Counted from the stretch's first letter, positions 33,799 through 43,258 are shown. The stretch is DNA of 54,142 bases from Halobacteriales archaeon QS_4_66_20 (GCA_003021015.1 PXRK01000033.1:1-54142); one strand, 5' to 3'. The notes: generated from the sequence alone by a model not told the origin. Numbers and translations are program-made.

Positions 33799-35439
33799 TC
33801 ACGCGAACAGGTCAGCGTCGAAAAACGAGACGAGCGTGCCGGGGTTAGTCAGTGTCCCGACGAGGTCGTCGAGGTAGCGGGCGGCGTCGGCGCCGTTTAC
33901 CACCCGGTGGTCGAACGACAGCGAGAGCGTCATCGTTCCGTTCTCGCGAACGCGCCCGGCGCCGAGGATGGCGGTCTCGGGGGGGTTGATCACGGGATCG
34001 AAGCTGTCGACGCCGAACATCCCGAGGTTCGTGACGGTGAACGTCCCGCCGGCGAGGTCCTCGGACGTGAACTCGCCGGCGAGGGTGCGCTCGGTGAGCG
34101 CCCCGCGGAGGGCGGCGACCTCCTCGGCGCTCTTCGCGCGGACGTCCGGGACGACGGGCGTCACCAGTCCGCCGTCGACGTCGACGGCGACGCCGACGTT
34201 CACCTCCTCGATCAGGCGGTGTTCGCCGCCTTCGAACAGCGCGTTGAACGCGGGGTGGGCGGCCATCGTCTCGCCGACGCCCTTCAGCAGGAGGTCGGTC
34301 AGCGAGGCGTCGACGCCCCGGTCCTCGGCTATCCCGGCGACGTCGACCATCGTCCCCGCGTCGAACGTGCGCTTGACGGTCACGTGGACCGCGTTCCGGT
34401 AGCTCTCGCCGAGGCGCTCGCTGACCGTCTGCTGGATGCCGCCGAGTTCGCGCACCTCTGCGACCGTCCGGGTCGCGTCGCCGGCCCCGCTCGCTGCGCC
34501 GGCCCCGCTCGCTGCGCCGGCCGTCGTTCGTGCGGCGGGCGCTGACGCCGCCTCGAGCGTCGCCCTGACGTCCGCCTCGGTGATGGCGTCCTCCGGACCG
34601 GTTCCATCGACGGCCGTCAGGTCGACGCCCTCCCGGCCCGCGAGCCGCCGGGCACCCGGTGATGCCCGGACCTCGTCCGCTCCCGGCGCGGCCGCCACGG
34701 CCGTCGCGTCGTGGGCGTCCGGACCGACACCCGCACCCGCGACGAGCGCCTCGGCTTCCGCACCCGCCGTGGTCGCCCCGGCGTCCGCACTCCCGGCCGT
34801 GCCGGCCGCCGCGTCAGCGTCCACGGCGGCCGCGCCAGCGCCGGTGCCGACGCTCGCCGCAGCAGTCCCGCCGTCGTCGGTACCGCGGTCCCGGAAGTAG
34901 TGTTCGACGTCGTCCTCGGTGATCACACCCTGTGGGCCGGTGCCCTCGACGGCCGTCAGATCGAGGTCGGCCTCCTCGGCGCGCTGTCTGGCACCGGGCG
35001 TCGCCCGGACCTCGTCGACGCTCGTGTCGGCCGCGCCGCCGCGGGAGCCAGTCCCGCCGGCAGCACTCCCGCCGGCCGCCGCCCCGTCATCCGCGTTCGC
35101 GGCAGCGGCGGCCCCGCTCGCGTCGGCCGTCGCACCTGCGTCGGCGTCCGCATCGGCCGCGTCGTTCTCGAGTTCGGCCTCGTATTCGGCGAGGTTCTCG
35201 TCAGGACCGGCGACGATGCCGATCGGGTCGCCGGGTTCGACCGTGCCACCTTCGCCGACGACGATCCGGCGGAGCCGCCCGTCCTCACGGGCCTCGATGT
35301 CGTTGGCCGCCTTCTCCGACTCGACGACCGCGATCACGTCACCTTCCTCGACGTCGTCGCCCTCGTCGTACTGCCACTCGACAACCTCGCCCTGATCCAT
35401 CTCCATACCCATCTGTGGCATTCGGACGATGTAGCCCAT
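33799..35439 (-). CDS. Dihydrolipoamide acyltransferase E2, with two subunit-binding domains
   Basis: A 546-residue E2. It has one lipoyl domain (residues 1-80) with the modified Lys in VESEKAAN. A long Ala/Gly/Asp linker follows. Then come two peripheral subunit-binding domains (VRATPGARQRAEEADLDL...EGTGPQGVITEDDV, and VRASPGARRLAGREGVDL...DGTGPEDAITEADV) instead of the usual one. The catalytic CAT domain ends in SFDHRVVNGADAARYL. The catalytic His is present; Asn replaces Asp in the HxxxDG motif, a variant also known from some bacterial E2p enzymes. It transfers the acyl group to CoA. The start at 35439 marks the lipoyl domain. It lies divergent from lpd and upstream of the E1 genes. Confidence 0.9.
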   Translation of the reverse strand: MGYIVRMPQMGMEMDQGEVVEWQYDEGDDVEEGDVIAVVESEKAANDIEAREDGRLRRIVVGEGGTVEPGDPIGIVAGPDENLAEYEAELENDAADADADAGATADASGAAAAANADDGAAAGGSAAGGTGSRGGAADTSVDEVRATPGARQRAEEADLDLTAVEGTGPQGVITEDDVEHYFRDRGTDDGGTAAASVGTGAGAAAVDADAAAGTAGSADAGATTAGAEAEALVAGAGVGPDAHDATAVAAAPGADEVRASPGARRLAGREGVDLTAVDGTGPEDAITEADVRATLEAASAPAARTTAGAASGAGAASGAGDATRTVAEVRELGGIQQTVSERLGESYRNAVHVTVKRTFDAGTMVDVAGIAEDRGVDASLTDLLLKGVGETMAAHPAFNALFEGGEHRLIEEVNVGVAVDVDGGLVTPVVPDVRAKSAEEVAALRGALTERTLAGEFTSEDLAGGTFTVTNLGMFGVDSFDPVINPPETAILGAGRVRENGTMTLSLSFDHRVVNGADAARYLDDLVGTLTNPGTLVSFFDADLFA

Positions 35440-35462
35440 ACTGCAACTCACCTGGTTCGTGC

Positions 35463-35471
35463 TATTAAAAG
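35463..35471 (-). promoter_or_regulatory. E2 promoter (TATA box)
   Basis: TTTTAATAG on the minus strand is centred about 28 bp before the ATG at 35439. An AGGTGA lies between, which could serve as a ribosome-binding site if the transcript has a leader. Confidence 0.5.
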
Positions 35472-35595
35472 TGGGTGTTCCCCGTTCGGCGGACCGCCGC
35501 CCCACTTCCAGGTACGTCAAACCGGAGCGGGTTTTCGAGCGAACCAGCTACATTTTTGTGCGTACGGAGTTTGCACTCCGGTGAGGTCGAACGAC

Positions 35596-36984
35596 ATGGA
35601 AACCGACGCCTTAGTCATCGGAGCCGGGCCTGGCGGGTACGTCGCGGCGATCCGCGCCGGTCAGCTCGGACAGGACGTAGCGCTCGTCGAGAAAGACGCC
35701 TACGGCGGGGTCTGTCTCAACCACGGCTGCATCCCATCGAAGGCGCTGCTCTCCGCGACGAGCCTGGCCGAGCGCGCCGCTTCGGCCGGGCACATGGGGA
35801 TCGACGCCGAGGTGTCTATCGACGTCCCGCAGCTGCTCGACTGGACGGACGGGGTGGTCGACAAGCTGACCGGCGGCGTCGAACAGCTCTGCCGGCACAA
35901 CGGCGTCGACCTGGTGGAGGGCCACGCCGCGTTCGTCGACCGCTCGACGGTCCGCGTCGAGGGCGGCGACGTCGACCGGATCAGCTTCGAGAACGCCATC
36001 GTCGCGACCGGCAGCCGGCCGACCGAACTGCCGGGCTTTGCCTTCGGCGACGAGCCGGTCTGGAGCTCCCGGGACGCCCTCTCGCTGGAGCGCGTCCCCG
36101 ACCGGCTGCTCGTGGTCGGCGCCGGCTACATCGGGATGGAGCTGTCGAACGTCTACGCACGGCTCGGGAGCGACGTGACCGTCGTCGAGGCGCTCGACAG
36201 CGCCCTGCCGGCCTACGAGGACGACGTCACCGCGATCGTCCGGGACCGGGCCGCGGAGCTGGGCGTCGACTTCCAGTTCGGCGAGGCCGCACAGGGGTGG
36301 ACCGAGGCCGGCGATGGGATCCGGGTGACGACCGAGAGCGAGGACGGCGACTCCCACGGGTACGACGCCGACCGGGTGCTGGTCGCGGTGGGGCGCGAGC
36401 CAGTGACCGGGACGGTCGGGCTGGAGCAGGTCGGCATCGAGCCGGACGCCGACGGGTTCATCGGGACGAACCGGTACGGCGAGACGGGCGTCGGCGGGAT
36501 CTACGCCGTCGGCGACGCCGCCGGCGAGCCGCTGCTGGCCCACGCAGCGAGCACGGAGGGGATCCTCGCGGCCCACCACGCGGCCGGCGAGTCACTCGAC
36601 GTCGGCGACTGGATCGTCCCCGCGGCGGTGTTCACCGATCCCGAGATCGGGACCGTGGGCATGACCGCCGAGGCGGCCGAGGCGGCCGGGTTCGAGCCCG
36701 CGGTCGGGACGATGCCGTACAGCGCGAGCGGCCGGGCGCTGACGGCCGACGAGACCGAGGGGTTCGTCCGGGTCGTCGCCGACGAACCAAGCGGGGCGCT
36801 CCTGGGTGCGCAGGTCGTCGGCCCCGAGGCCTCCGAACTCGTGGCCGAACTCGCGTTCGCGATCCGCCAGCGCGCCACGCTCGACGACCTCGCCGGGACG
36901 ATCCACGTCCACCCCACGCTCTCGGAAACCGTGATGGAAGCCGCCGAGCAGGCGATGGGGCAGGCGATCCACACGAGGAACTGA
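35596..36984 (+). CDS. lpdA: Dihydrolipoyl dehydrogenase E3
   Basis: A 462-residue flavoprotein disulfide reductase. The FAD motif is VIGAGPGGYVAA near residue 8. The redox disulfide is GGVCLNHGCIPSKALL near residues 37-52. The NAD motif is LLVVGAGYIGMELSNVYARLG near 170. The second FAD region is GIYAVGDAAGEPLLAH, and the C-terminal HVHPTLSETVMEA supplies the catalytic His-Glu pair. It re-oxidises dihydrolipoamide of E2 with NAD+. The ATG at 35596 was chosen over a long upstream extension that is antisense to E2; a GTG at 35581 is an alternative. It is divergent from the E2/E1 genes and shares a 156-bp control region. Confidence 0.93.
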   Translation: METDALVIGAGPGGYVAAIRAGQLGQDVALVEKDAYGGVCLNHGCIPSKALLSATSLAERAASAGHMGIDAEVSIDVPQLLDWTDGVVDKLTGGVEQLCRHNGVDLVEGHAAFVDRSTVRVEGGDVDRISFENAIVATGSRPTELPGFAFGDEPVWSSRDALSLERVPDRLLVVGAGYIGMELSNVYARLGSDVTVVEALDSALPAYEDDVTAIVRDRAAELGVDFQFGEAAQGWTEAGDGIRVTTESEDGDSHGYDADRVLVAVGREPVTGTVGLEQVGIEPDADGFIGTNRYGETGVGGIYAVGDAAGEPLLAHAASTEGILAAHHAAGESLDVGDWIVPAAVFTDPEIGTVGMTAEAAEAAGFEPAVGTMPYSASGRALTADETEGFVRVVADEPSGALLGAQVVGPEASELVAELAFAIRQRATLDDLAGTIHVHPTLSETVMEAAEQAMGQAIHTRN

Positions 36985-36992
36985 ACACCGTC

Positions 36993-37010
36993 ATACGGTC
37001 GTGCGTGACT
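36993..37010 (+). repeat. Solitary family A element end after lpdA
   Basis: ATACGGTCGTGCGTGACT matches the family A terminal repeat exactly and starts 9 bp after the lpdA stop. Together with the end at 31735 it brackets the whole E1-E2-E3 cassette, the two ends pointing away from it. Confidence 0.6.
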
Positions 37011-37060
37011 CGTCCCGGCGAAATCATTATGACTGGGTAGACAGAACATCTCCAGCAGCT

Positions 37061-38544
37061 ATGGCGGAACAGTACCTGCTTGGCATCGACATCGGGACGT
37101 CGGGGTCGTCGGGCGTGATCGTCGACGACGACCTAGCGGTTGTGGCGTCGGCGTCGACCGAGCACGACTTCCGGGTTCCGAACCCGGGGTGGCTGGAGCA
37201 CGACGCCGAAGCGGTGTGGTGGGACGACTTCGTCGCGCTCTCTCGGGAGTTACTCGACGGGACGGGCGTCGACCCGGCTGCCATCGCCGGCGTCGGCGTG
37301 AGCGCGATCTTCGCGGCGATGCAGCCGGTCGACCCGACGAGATCGCGGACCTGACCGACCGGATCGGCGAGGAGACGATCTACGAGACCTGCGGGAACCG
37401 CCTCACGTTCCAGTCTGTCGGACCGAAGATCCTCTGGTACAAGCGCAACGAACCTGAGCTGTTCGCCGAGACCGAGAAGATAGTCGACGCGACGGGGTAC
37501 GTCGTTCACGAACTGACGGGCAACTACACGATCGACAACGCGATCGCCTCATACTTCCACCCGATGTATGACCCCGAAACCTGCTCGTGGGACGAGGAGA
37601 TGGTCGAGGCGGTCGGCATCTCGCGGGATCTGCTGCCAGATCCGGGCTGGGCGACCGAGATTGCTGGCGGCGTCACCGACGAGGCAGCCGCCGAAACCGG
37701 GCTGGAGCCCGGGACGCCAGTGATCGTCGGGACGGGGGACGCGCTCGCGTCGATGGTCAGCGTCGGGGCCGTCGACCCCGGCGAGGCGATCTTCATGTAC
37801 GGCACCACGGGCGTGATCTTCACCGTGCTCGGGGGGAACCGCGCCCCCGAAGGGCTGTGGTCGGGCCCGTTCGTGTTCGAGGACACGTACCACGCCGGCG
37901 GCGGCATGGCGACCTCGGGCGCGATCGTGCGGTGGTTCCGGGACGAACTCGCCGACGCGGAGCGCCGGCGCGCCGAGGGCGCGGCCGCCGACGCGTACGA
38001 ACTGCTGGACGGGCAGGCCGCCGGCGTCGCCCCCGGCTCGGATGGGCTCGTCCTGTTGCCGTACTTCAGCGGCGAGCGGACGCCGATCACCGACGATTCG
38101 GCCCGCGGGACGCTCGTCGGACTGACGCTCCAGCACACGAAGGGCCACCTGTTCCGGGCGATCCTCGAGGGCGTCGGCTACGGGTTCAGACACCACGTCG
38201 AGGCGATGGCCGACGTGGGGATCGACGTCGACCGCGTGCGGGCGATCGGCGGCGGCGCGGGAAGCGAGCTGTGGCGCGGAATCGTCAGCGACATCACGGG
38301 CGTGAGCCAGGAGTACGTCGCTGACCCGCTGGGCTCGCCGCTCGGGGACGCATTCCTCGCGGGCTATGGCACCGGCGTCTTCGAGTCCCTCGACGCGCTC
38401 GACGCGCGGGTCGCGGTCACCGGCAGCACCGACCCCGATCCGGAGACCCACGACGCCTACGACGAATACTACCACGTGTACCGGGACCTCTACCCGCAGG
38501 TGCGCGACAGCATGCACCGGCTGGCGGCGCTGGGCGACGAGTGA
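37061..38544 (+). pseudogene. FGGY-family carbohydrate kinase, broken by deletion/frameshift
   Basis: The first frame gives 98 residues of a typical FGGY N-terminus (YLLGIDIGTSGSSGVIVDDD, VGVSAIFAAMQPVD) and then runs out of frame to a stop at 37352-37354. The second frame resumes at about 37341 with DEIADLTDRIGEETIYETCGNRLTFQS and continues normally to 38544, including IVGTGDALASMVSVGA, MYGTTGVIF and RAIGGGAGSELWRGIVSDITG. The residues normally present between these points (about 17-18, the PAILYGIDTRA-like segment) are missing, so a non-multiple-of-three deletion of about 50 bp removed part of the substrate site. Nearby GTCGACC repeats may have mediated it. It is probably inactive unless the assembly is wrong. 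Confidence 0.85.
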
Positions 38545-38603
38545 ACGGGAAAAATATTTTTACCGAGCTACAGAAAGTAGTGCACATACTCGGTGACAGA
38601 TGA

Positions 38604-39896
38604 ATGACTCGCCTGTACGCGCAGTTAGAGGCGTTAGAATCGACTGACGAGCAGATTTCGGTTGCGATCGCAGGTGCCGGGCGGATGGGGCGGAGCCTCG
38701 CCGTCGGGTCGGCGCACGTCGACGGGCTCCGGGTGACGGCCATCGCGGATATCGAGGTGGAACGGGCCCGGGAGGCGTTCCGTGAGCTCGGGTACACCGA
38801 GGGGGAGATAGCATTCGTCGAGTCGGTGCCGGAGGGCAACGAGGCGCGGGCGAACGGGCAGCCGGTGGCCGCGCCCGACGCGCTCCTCCCCCCGCAGCTC
38901 GCGGACGTCGACGCCGTGATCGGCGCGACCGGCGACCCGGACGTCGGCGCGACAGTCGCACTCCGGGCGATCGAGCACGGCACGCACGTCGTGATGCTCA
39001 CCGACGAGACAGACGCCACCGTCGGGCCGTACCTGAGCACGCTCGCCGCCCAGAGCGGCGTGGTCTACAGCGGCGCGGCGGGCGACGAGCCGGGGGCGAT
39101 CATGGAGCTGTACGATTTCGCCCGCTCGCTTGGGTTCGACGTGGTCGCCGCCGGCAAGGGCAAGAACAACCCGCTGGACCGGGAGGCGACGCCGGCCGGC
39201 CTCGCCGACCGGGCAGACCGGAAGGGGCTGAACCCCGAGATCTACACCGCGTTCGTCGACGGCACCAACTCGATGCTCGAGATGACGATGGTCGCCAACG
39301 CGACCGGCCTCCGGGTCGACAGGCGCGGGTGCCACGGCGTGCGCGTCTCCGGCGTCGACGAACTCGCCGACGTGTTCAGCACCGATGGCGACGGCGTCCT
39401 CTCGCGGGCGGGCGCCGTCGACTTCGCGCTCGGCGGCGGCGTCGCACCCGGCGTGTTCGTGGTCGTGACCACCGACGACGCGACGATCCACGACGACATG
39501 TCCTACCTCAAACTCGGCACGGGGCCGAACTACGCGCTCCACCGGAACTACCACATCCCGACGATGGAGCCGTTGCTGGGAGCGGCCCGGTCGGAGCTGT
39601 ACGGCGACGCGGCGCTGGTCCCGGAGGAACCGGTCGTCGACACGGTGACGGTCGCGAAACGTGACCTCGCCGCGGGCGAGGCGATCGACGGGATCGGTGG
39701 GAGCACGGTGTACGGCCTGGCCGAGAACGCCGACGTCGCGCTCCGGGAGAACCTGGTACCGATCGGCCTCGTTGAGGGCGCCACCCTGACCAGCGACGTC
39801 GACGAGGGCGAGCCGATCACGTACGACGACGTCGAACTGCAGCGTGGCGAACTGTTCCACCTGCGGCAGCTGCAGGAATCGCACTTCCAGGCGTGA
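38604..39896 (+). CDS. NAD(P)-dependent oxidoreductase with C-terminal SAF domain
   Basis: A 430-residue protein. Residues 15-130 form a Rossmann domain (ISVAIAGAGRMGRSLAVGSA) like homoserine dehydrogenase or Gfo/Idh proteins. A middle alpha/beta catalytic domain includes VVYSGAAGDEPGAIMELYDFARSLGFDVVAAGKGKNNP. The C-terminal 85 residues are a SAF domain (VAKRDLAAGEAIDGIGGSTVYG, ENLVPIGLVEGATLTSDVDEGEPITYDDV), which in other proteins binds sugars or sugar acids. Such proteins occur in tetritol and sugar-acid loci in bacteria. Likely role: oxidation or reduction of a phosphorylated or free sugar acid. It follows the broken kinase and precedes the ABC transporter. AAAATATTTTTA near 38556 is its probable TATA box with a 20-nt leader. 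Confidence 0.75.
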   Translation: MTRLYAQLEALESTDEQISVAIAGAGRMGRSLAVGSAHVDGLRVTAIADIEVERAREAFRELGYTEGEIAFVESVPEGNEARANGQPVAAPDALLPPQLADVDAVIGATGDPDVGATVALRAIEHGTHVVMLTDETDATVGPYLSTLAAQSGVVYSGAAGDEPGAIMELYDFARSLGFDVVAAGKGKNNPLDREATPAGLADRADRKGLNPEIYTAFVDGTNSMLEMTMVANATGLRVDRRGCHGVRVSGVDELADVFSTDGDGVLSRAGAVDFALGGGVAPGVFVVVTTDDATIHDDMSYLKLGTGPNYALHRNYHIPTMEPLLGAARSELYGDAALVPEEPVVDTVTVAKRDLAAGEAIDGIGGSTVYGLAENADVALRENLVPIGLVEGATLTSDVDEGEPITYDDVELQRGELFHLRQLQESHFQA

Positions 39897-39928
39897 CCAG
39901 TCGAGAAGTGTAAGTGTTGTTCATATAA

Positions 39929-39936
39929 TTTTATTA
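39929..39936 (+). promoter_or_regulatory. Promoter of the sugar ABC transporter operon
   Basis: TTTTATTA centred 28 bp before the ATG at 39961, inside an AT-rich run, fits a leaderless promoter for the binding protein and following genes. Confidence 0.55.
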
Positions 39937-39960
39937 CCCATCAATAGTATACAGCAACGT

Positions 39961-41403
39961 ATGACGCGGAGTGAGAGTGGAGACCGCGCGAGTAGTACTC
40001 ACAGTGAACCCGCACGTCGGACCCTCACCGGGACAGCCTCGACAGCCGGCCCCAGCAGACGGAGGTTCCTGGCGGCGGCCGGTGCAGCCAGCGTGATCGG
40101 CCTCGCCGGGTGCGTCGGCGGGGGCGACGACGGCAGCGGGTCGGTTTCGCCCGACGACCTCGACGTCGCTCCCGGCGAGCTCGAGGTCGACGAGATCAAC
40201 GTGCTGGCGGAGGGCGTCGCCGACAACCTCGTGCTGGCGGAGATGAGCGATCAGTTCGAGGACGAGTACGGCGTCACCGTCAACTGGACGGACTTCGGCT
40301 ACGAGCAGACCCAGGAGGAGGCGAGCAACCAGGTGGCAGCCGACGAGAGCGCCTACGACGTGATGACGATCGACACCTACTGGGTCGGCGACTTCGCGCT
40401 GGGCGAGAACCTGCTGCCACTGGACAGCCTGATCGACGGGAGTGACGTGGTCAACTCGGACAACTACCTCGAGGAGGTCTGGGACACCGTCGCACATTTC
40501 GAGGGGACGACCTGGACGATCCCGTTCTGGCAGTGGACGCTGGGGGCGGGCTACCGCGAGGACCTCCTCCAGGACGACGAGTTCGCCGCCCAGTACGAGT
40601 CGGAGTTCGGCGAGGACCTCCAGTCGGGGACCGAGAGCGTCTCGGCCTACGCGGACATGACGGTGAACATCACGGAGATGACAGGCGGGGACGTTCACGG
40701 CGCGGCCCTGATGGGCCAGAGCGGGACGAAGGCCAACGACCAGTGGCTCGGCCTCTTCCAGGGAAAAGGTGGTACCTTCATCGACGAGGAGGGCAACCCC
40801 GTCTACGGCGACTACCGCCAGGAGGCCATCGAGGCCACAGAGGACTGGATCCGGATTATCCACGAGGGCGGTCCTGACGGCTCCGGCTCCTGGGGCTTCC
40901 CGGAGGTGTCCGAGCACGTCGGCCGGGGGGACGGCTTCTCGGCGATCAACTACAACATCTTCTACGTCAACATGAACAACGCGCTGGCGGAGAACACCGA
41001 GAACGGGCAGATCAAGCAGTACGACACGCCAGGGGGGTCGCCGGCGGTCGGGTCGTGGTCGCTGGGCATCCCCGCGAACCTCTCGGAGGAGCGCGCCCAG
41101 GCCGCGTGGACGTACATCCAGTGGGCCAACTCCTTCGAGATGCGCAAGCAGCGCATCCTCAACGGGGGCTCGCCGGTCTGTTATGACACGCTCGACGACG
41201 ACGAGGTGGTCGAGTCGAACCCGCTCCTGTGGGAGAACTTAGAGGAGCTAATCACCGGCGGCAAGTCCATCTCGAAGTACCCGGGGGCGTTGCAGGCCAA
41301 CACCCGCAACGGGGAGGAACTGTCGGCCGCGCTCGCCGGCGGGAAGTCCGTCGAGGACGCCATCGACGCCGGCATCGAAGCGGTCGAGAACGCGATGGAG
41401 TGA
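39961..41403 (+). CDS. Sugar ABC transporter substrate-binding lipoprotein
   Basis: A 480-residue extracellular solute-binding protein (CUT1/MalE type). The N-terminus carries a twin-arginine signal and lipobox (SRRRFLAAAGAASVIGLAGC), so it should be Tat-exported and lipid-anchored outside the membrane. The mature part has the typical INVLAEGVADNLVLAEM and FEDEYGVTVNWTDF first lobe, an aromatic-rich binding region (TIPFWQWTLGAGY), and a C-terminal GKSVEDAIDAGIEAV. The start at 39961 places the Tat motif near residue 32. First gene of the transporter operon; the first permease starts 3 bp after its stop. Confidence 0.9.
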   Translation: MTRSESGDRASSTHSEPARRTLTGTASTAGPSRRRFLAAAGAASVIGLAGCVGGGDDGSGSVSPDDLDVAPGELEVDEINVLAEGVADNLVLAEMSDQFEDEYGVTVNWTDFGYEQTQEEASNQVAADESAYDVMTIDTYWVGDFALGENLLPLDSLIDGSDVVNSDNYLEEVWDTVAHFEGTTWTIPFWQWTLGAGYREDLLQDDEFAAQYESEFGEDLQSGTESVSAYADMTVNITEMTGGDVHGAALMGQSGTKANDQWLGLFQGKGGTFIDEEGNPVYGDYRQEAIEATEDWIRIIHEGGPDGSGSWGFPEVSEHVGRGDGFSAINYNIFYVNMNNALAENTENGQIKQYDTPGGSPAVGSWSLGIPANLSEERAQAAWTYIQWANSFEMRKQRILNGGSPVCYDTLDDDEVVESNPLLWENLEELITGGKSISKYPGALQANTRNGEELSAALAGGKSVEDAIDAGIEAVENAME

Positions 41404-41406
41404 GCC

Positions 41407-42333
41407 ATGGCGACCGACCCAGGCGGCTCCCGCGAGCAAGCCAGCCGGACCCTCGGCGACCTGCAGGAGGTGGTACCGCTCCGGTGGACGCTCGTCGCGC
41501 CGGCGGCGCTCCTGCTGGCGTTCGTGACGCTGCTCCCGATCCTCTATCTGGGCTATCTCAGCGCCACGGACTTCAATGTCCTCCGCGGGATGACCGAGGG
41601 CGTCGTCGGCATCCAGAACTACACCTCCGCAGTGCTCGAATCCAACGAGTTCCACAACGCATTGGGGAACACGGCGGTGTTCATCGCCGTAGTGGTGACG
41701 GTTCAGACCGTGCTGGGGTTTCTGCTGGCGTTGCTGCTGTGGGGGCGACCCAAACGCCGGAAGTACGTCCTGCCGGTGTTGCTGACCCCGATGTTCGTCT
41801 CGTGGGTCGCGGTCGGACTGATGTTCCGGTTCATGTTCGAGGACGGGATCGGCATCGTCCCACTGTTGCTGAGCCAGGTCGGGGTGAACATCTCGTGGTT
41901 CTCGGACCCGACGTACGCGCTGGTGGCGATCATGATCGCGGACATCTGGGAGTGGACGCCGTTCATGCTGATCCTGTTTCTGGCGGGGCTGGAGTCGCTG
42001 CCGGAGGAGCCCCACGAGGCCGCCAGAGTCGACGGCGCGTCCCGCCTGGAGGTCATCAAGGACGTGACCCTGCCGATGATGTTCCCCGTCATCGCGGTGG
42101 CGGTGTTCATCCGGATCGTCGAGGCGTCGAAGGTGTTCCCGAAGGTGCTCGCGATGACTGAAGGGGGGCCCGGATCCGCGACCGAAACGGGGAGCTGGAT
42201 CGTCTACAAGATCGGGTTCCGGTTCAACGACCTCGGCGTCGCCGCCTCGCAGGCCGTCTCGCTCACGCTGATGGTGCTCGGGCTGCTGTACGTCTTCTAC
42301 TGGTCAGGGGGGTTGCAGAAGGATGTCTTCTGA
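41407..42333 (+). CDS. Sugar ABC transporter permease, MalF type
   Basis: A 308-residue membrane protein with six predicted helices. The first (LVAPAALLLAFVTLLPILYLGYLS) is followed by a periplasm-equivalent loop, and the cytoplasmic EAA motif reads EEPHEAARVDGASRLEVIKDVTLPMM. It forms the translocation pore with the partner permease and contacts the ATPase through the EAA loop. It overlaps the next permease gene by 11 bp. Confidence 0.9.
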   Translation: MATDPGGSREQASRTLGDLQEVVPLRWTLVAPAALLLAFVTLLPILYLGYLSATDFNVLRGMTEGVVGIQNYTSAVLESNEFHNALGNTAVFIAVVVTVQTVLGFLLALLLWGRPKRRKYVLPVLLTPMFVSWVAVGLMFRFMFEDGIGIVPLLLSQVGVNISWFSDPTYALVAIMIADIWEWTPFMLILFLAGLESLPEEPHEAARVDGASRLEVIKDVTLPMMFPVIAVAVFIRIVEASKVFPKVLAMTEGGPGSATETGSWIVYKIGFRFNDLGVAASQAVSLTLMVLGLLYVFYWSGGLQKDVF

Positions 42334-43228
42334 CTCGCCGATCATCAAGTCGCGGGCGGGCGAACTCGTCGCGGACAGCGTGCTGGTCGTCTTCGCGCTG
42401 TTCACAGTGTTCCCGTTCCTGTGGGTCGTCTGGACGGCGCTGAAACCGGAACACCTGGCGCTGAATCCGGGGGCGACGAACTTCACGCCGACGCTGGAGT
42501 CGTTCGAACTCATGTGGGACCTGGTGGACGCCGGATCCGGGGGAACGAGAGAGGGCGCCGAGTCGACCGTTGACATCACCCGGAGCGGGTCGCCGGTCCA
42601 CCTATACCTGTTCAACACGCTGTTCGTTGCCGGCGCGGCGACGCTGCTCTCGCTCGCTGTCGGCGCGTTCGCAGCCTACTCGATCGCCCGGTTCGACACC
42701 GGCGGCATGCCCCTGCGGGTCGCGTTCCTTCTCCCGATCCTGATCCCGCCGATCGCGTTCAGCATCTCGATGTTCTTCGTCTGGGACGCCCTCGGGATCG
42801 GCAACTCGCGGACCGCGATCGTCCTCGCGTACATGACGTTCGCGATCCCGTTCGCGGTGTGGTTCCTCACCGTCTTCTTCGAGGGGTTCCCCGAGGAACT
42901 CGAGGAGGCCGCGATGGTCGACGGCGATACGCGGGTGCGTGCGGTCATCAACATCATCGTCCCCAATATGAAGCCCGCGTTCTTCGCGACGGGGATCCTG
43001 ATCTTCATCTACTCCTGGAACAACTTCATCTTCCCGTTCCTGCTGACCAACGACGAGAGCCTGCGGACGATGCCGGTGCTGGTCTCGACGTACGTCACTT
43101 CCTCCGACCTGCTGGTCTCGCCGATGTCGGCGGCGATCATCGTGACCGTCTCCCCGGTGTTGATCCTCGCGTACTTCCTCGGGAAGTTCCTCATCGAGGG
43201 GATGAACGCCCAGACGGGGATCGATTGA
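42323..43228 (+). CDS. Sugar ABC transporter permease, MalG type
   Basis: A 301-residue six-helix permease. The opening helix is DSVLVVFALFTVFPFLWVVW, and the EAA motif is EELEEAAMVDGDTRVRAVINIIVP near residue 195. It lies directly downstream of and overlapping the MalF-type gene, and upstream of the ATPase gene, which has its own possible promoter 66 bp on. The TAL..EHLALNPGATNFTP loop is typical of CUT1 MalG proteins. Confidence 0.9.
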   Translation: MSSDSPIIKSRAGELVADSVLVVFALFTVFPFLWVVWTALKPEHLALNPGATNFTPTLESFELMWDLVDAGSGGTREGAESTVDITRSGSPVHLYLFNTLFVAGAATLLSLAVGAFAAYSIARFDTGGMPLRVAFLLPILIPPIAFSISMFFVWDALGIGNSRTAIVLAYMTFAIPFAVWFLTVFFEGFPEELEEAAMVDGDTRVRAVINIIVPNMKPAFFATGILIFIYSWNNFIFPFLLTNDESLRTMPVLVSTYVTSSDLLVSPMSAAIIVTVSPVLILAYFLGKFLIEGMNAQTGID

Positions 43229-43258
43229 TCGGCGCCGCCGGACGACGTGTCACCGCAA

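Noticed and set aside
34711-35595. Long N-terminal extension of the dihydrolipoyl dehydrogenase frame
   Set aside because: It is antisense to the E2 gene and lacks similarity; the FAD domain begins right after the ATG at 35596.
37061-38544. Programmed ribosomal frameshifting in the kinase gene
   Set aside because: Conserved residues are missing at the break and no slippery heptamer is visible; a deletion explains it better.
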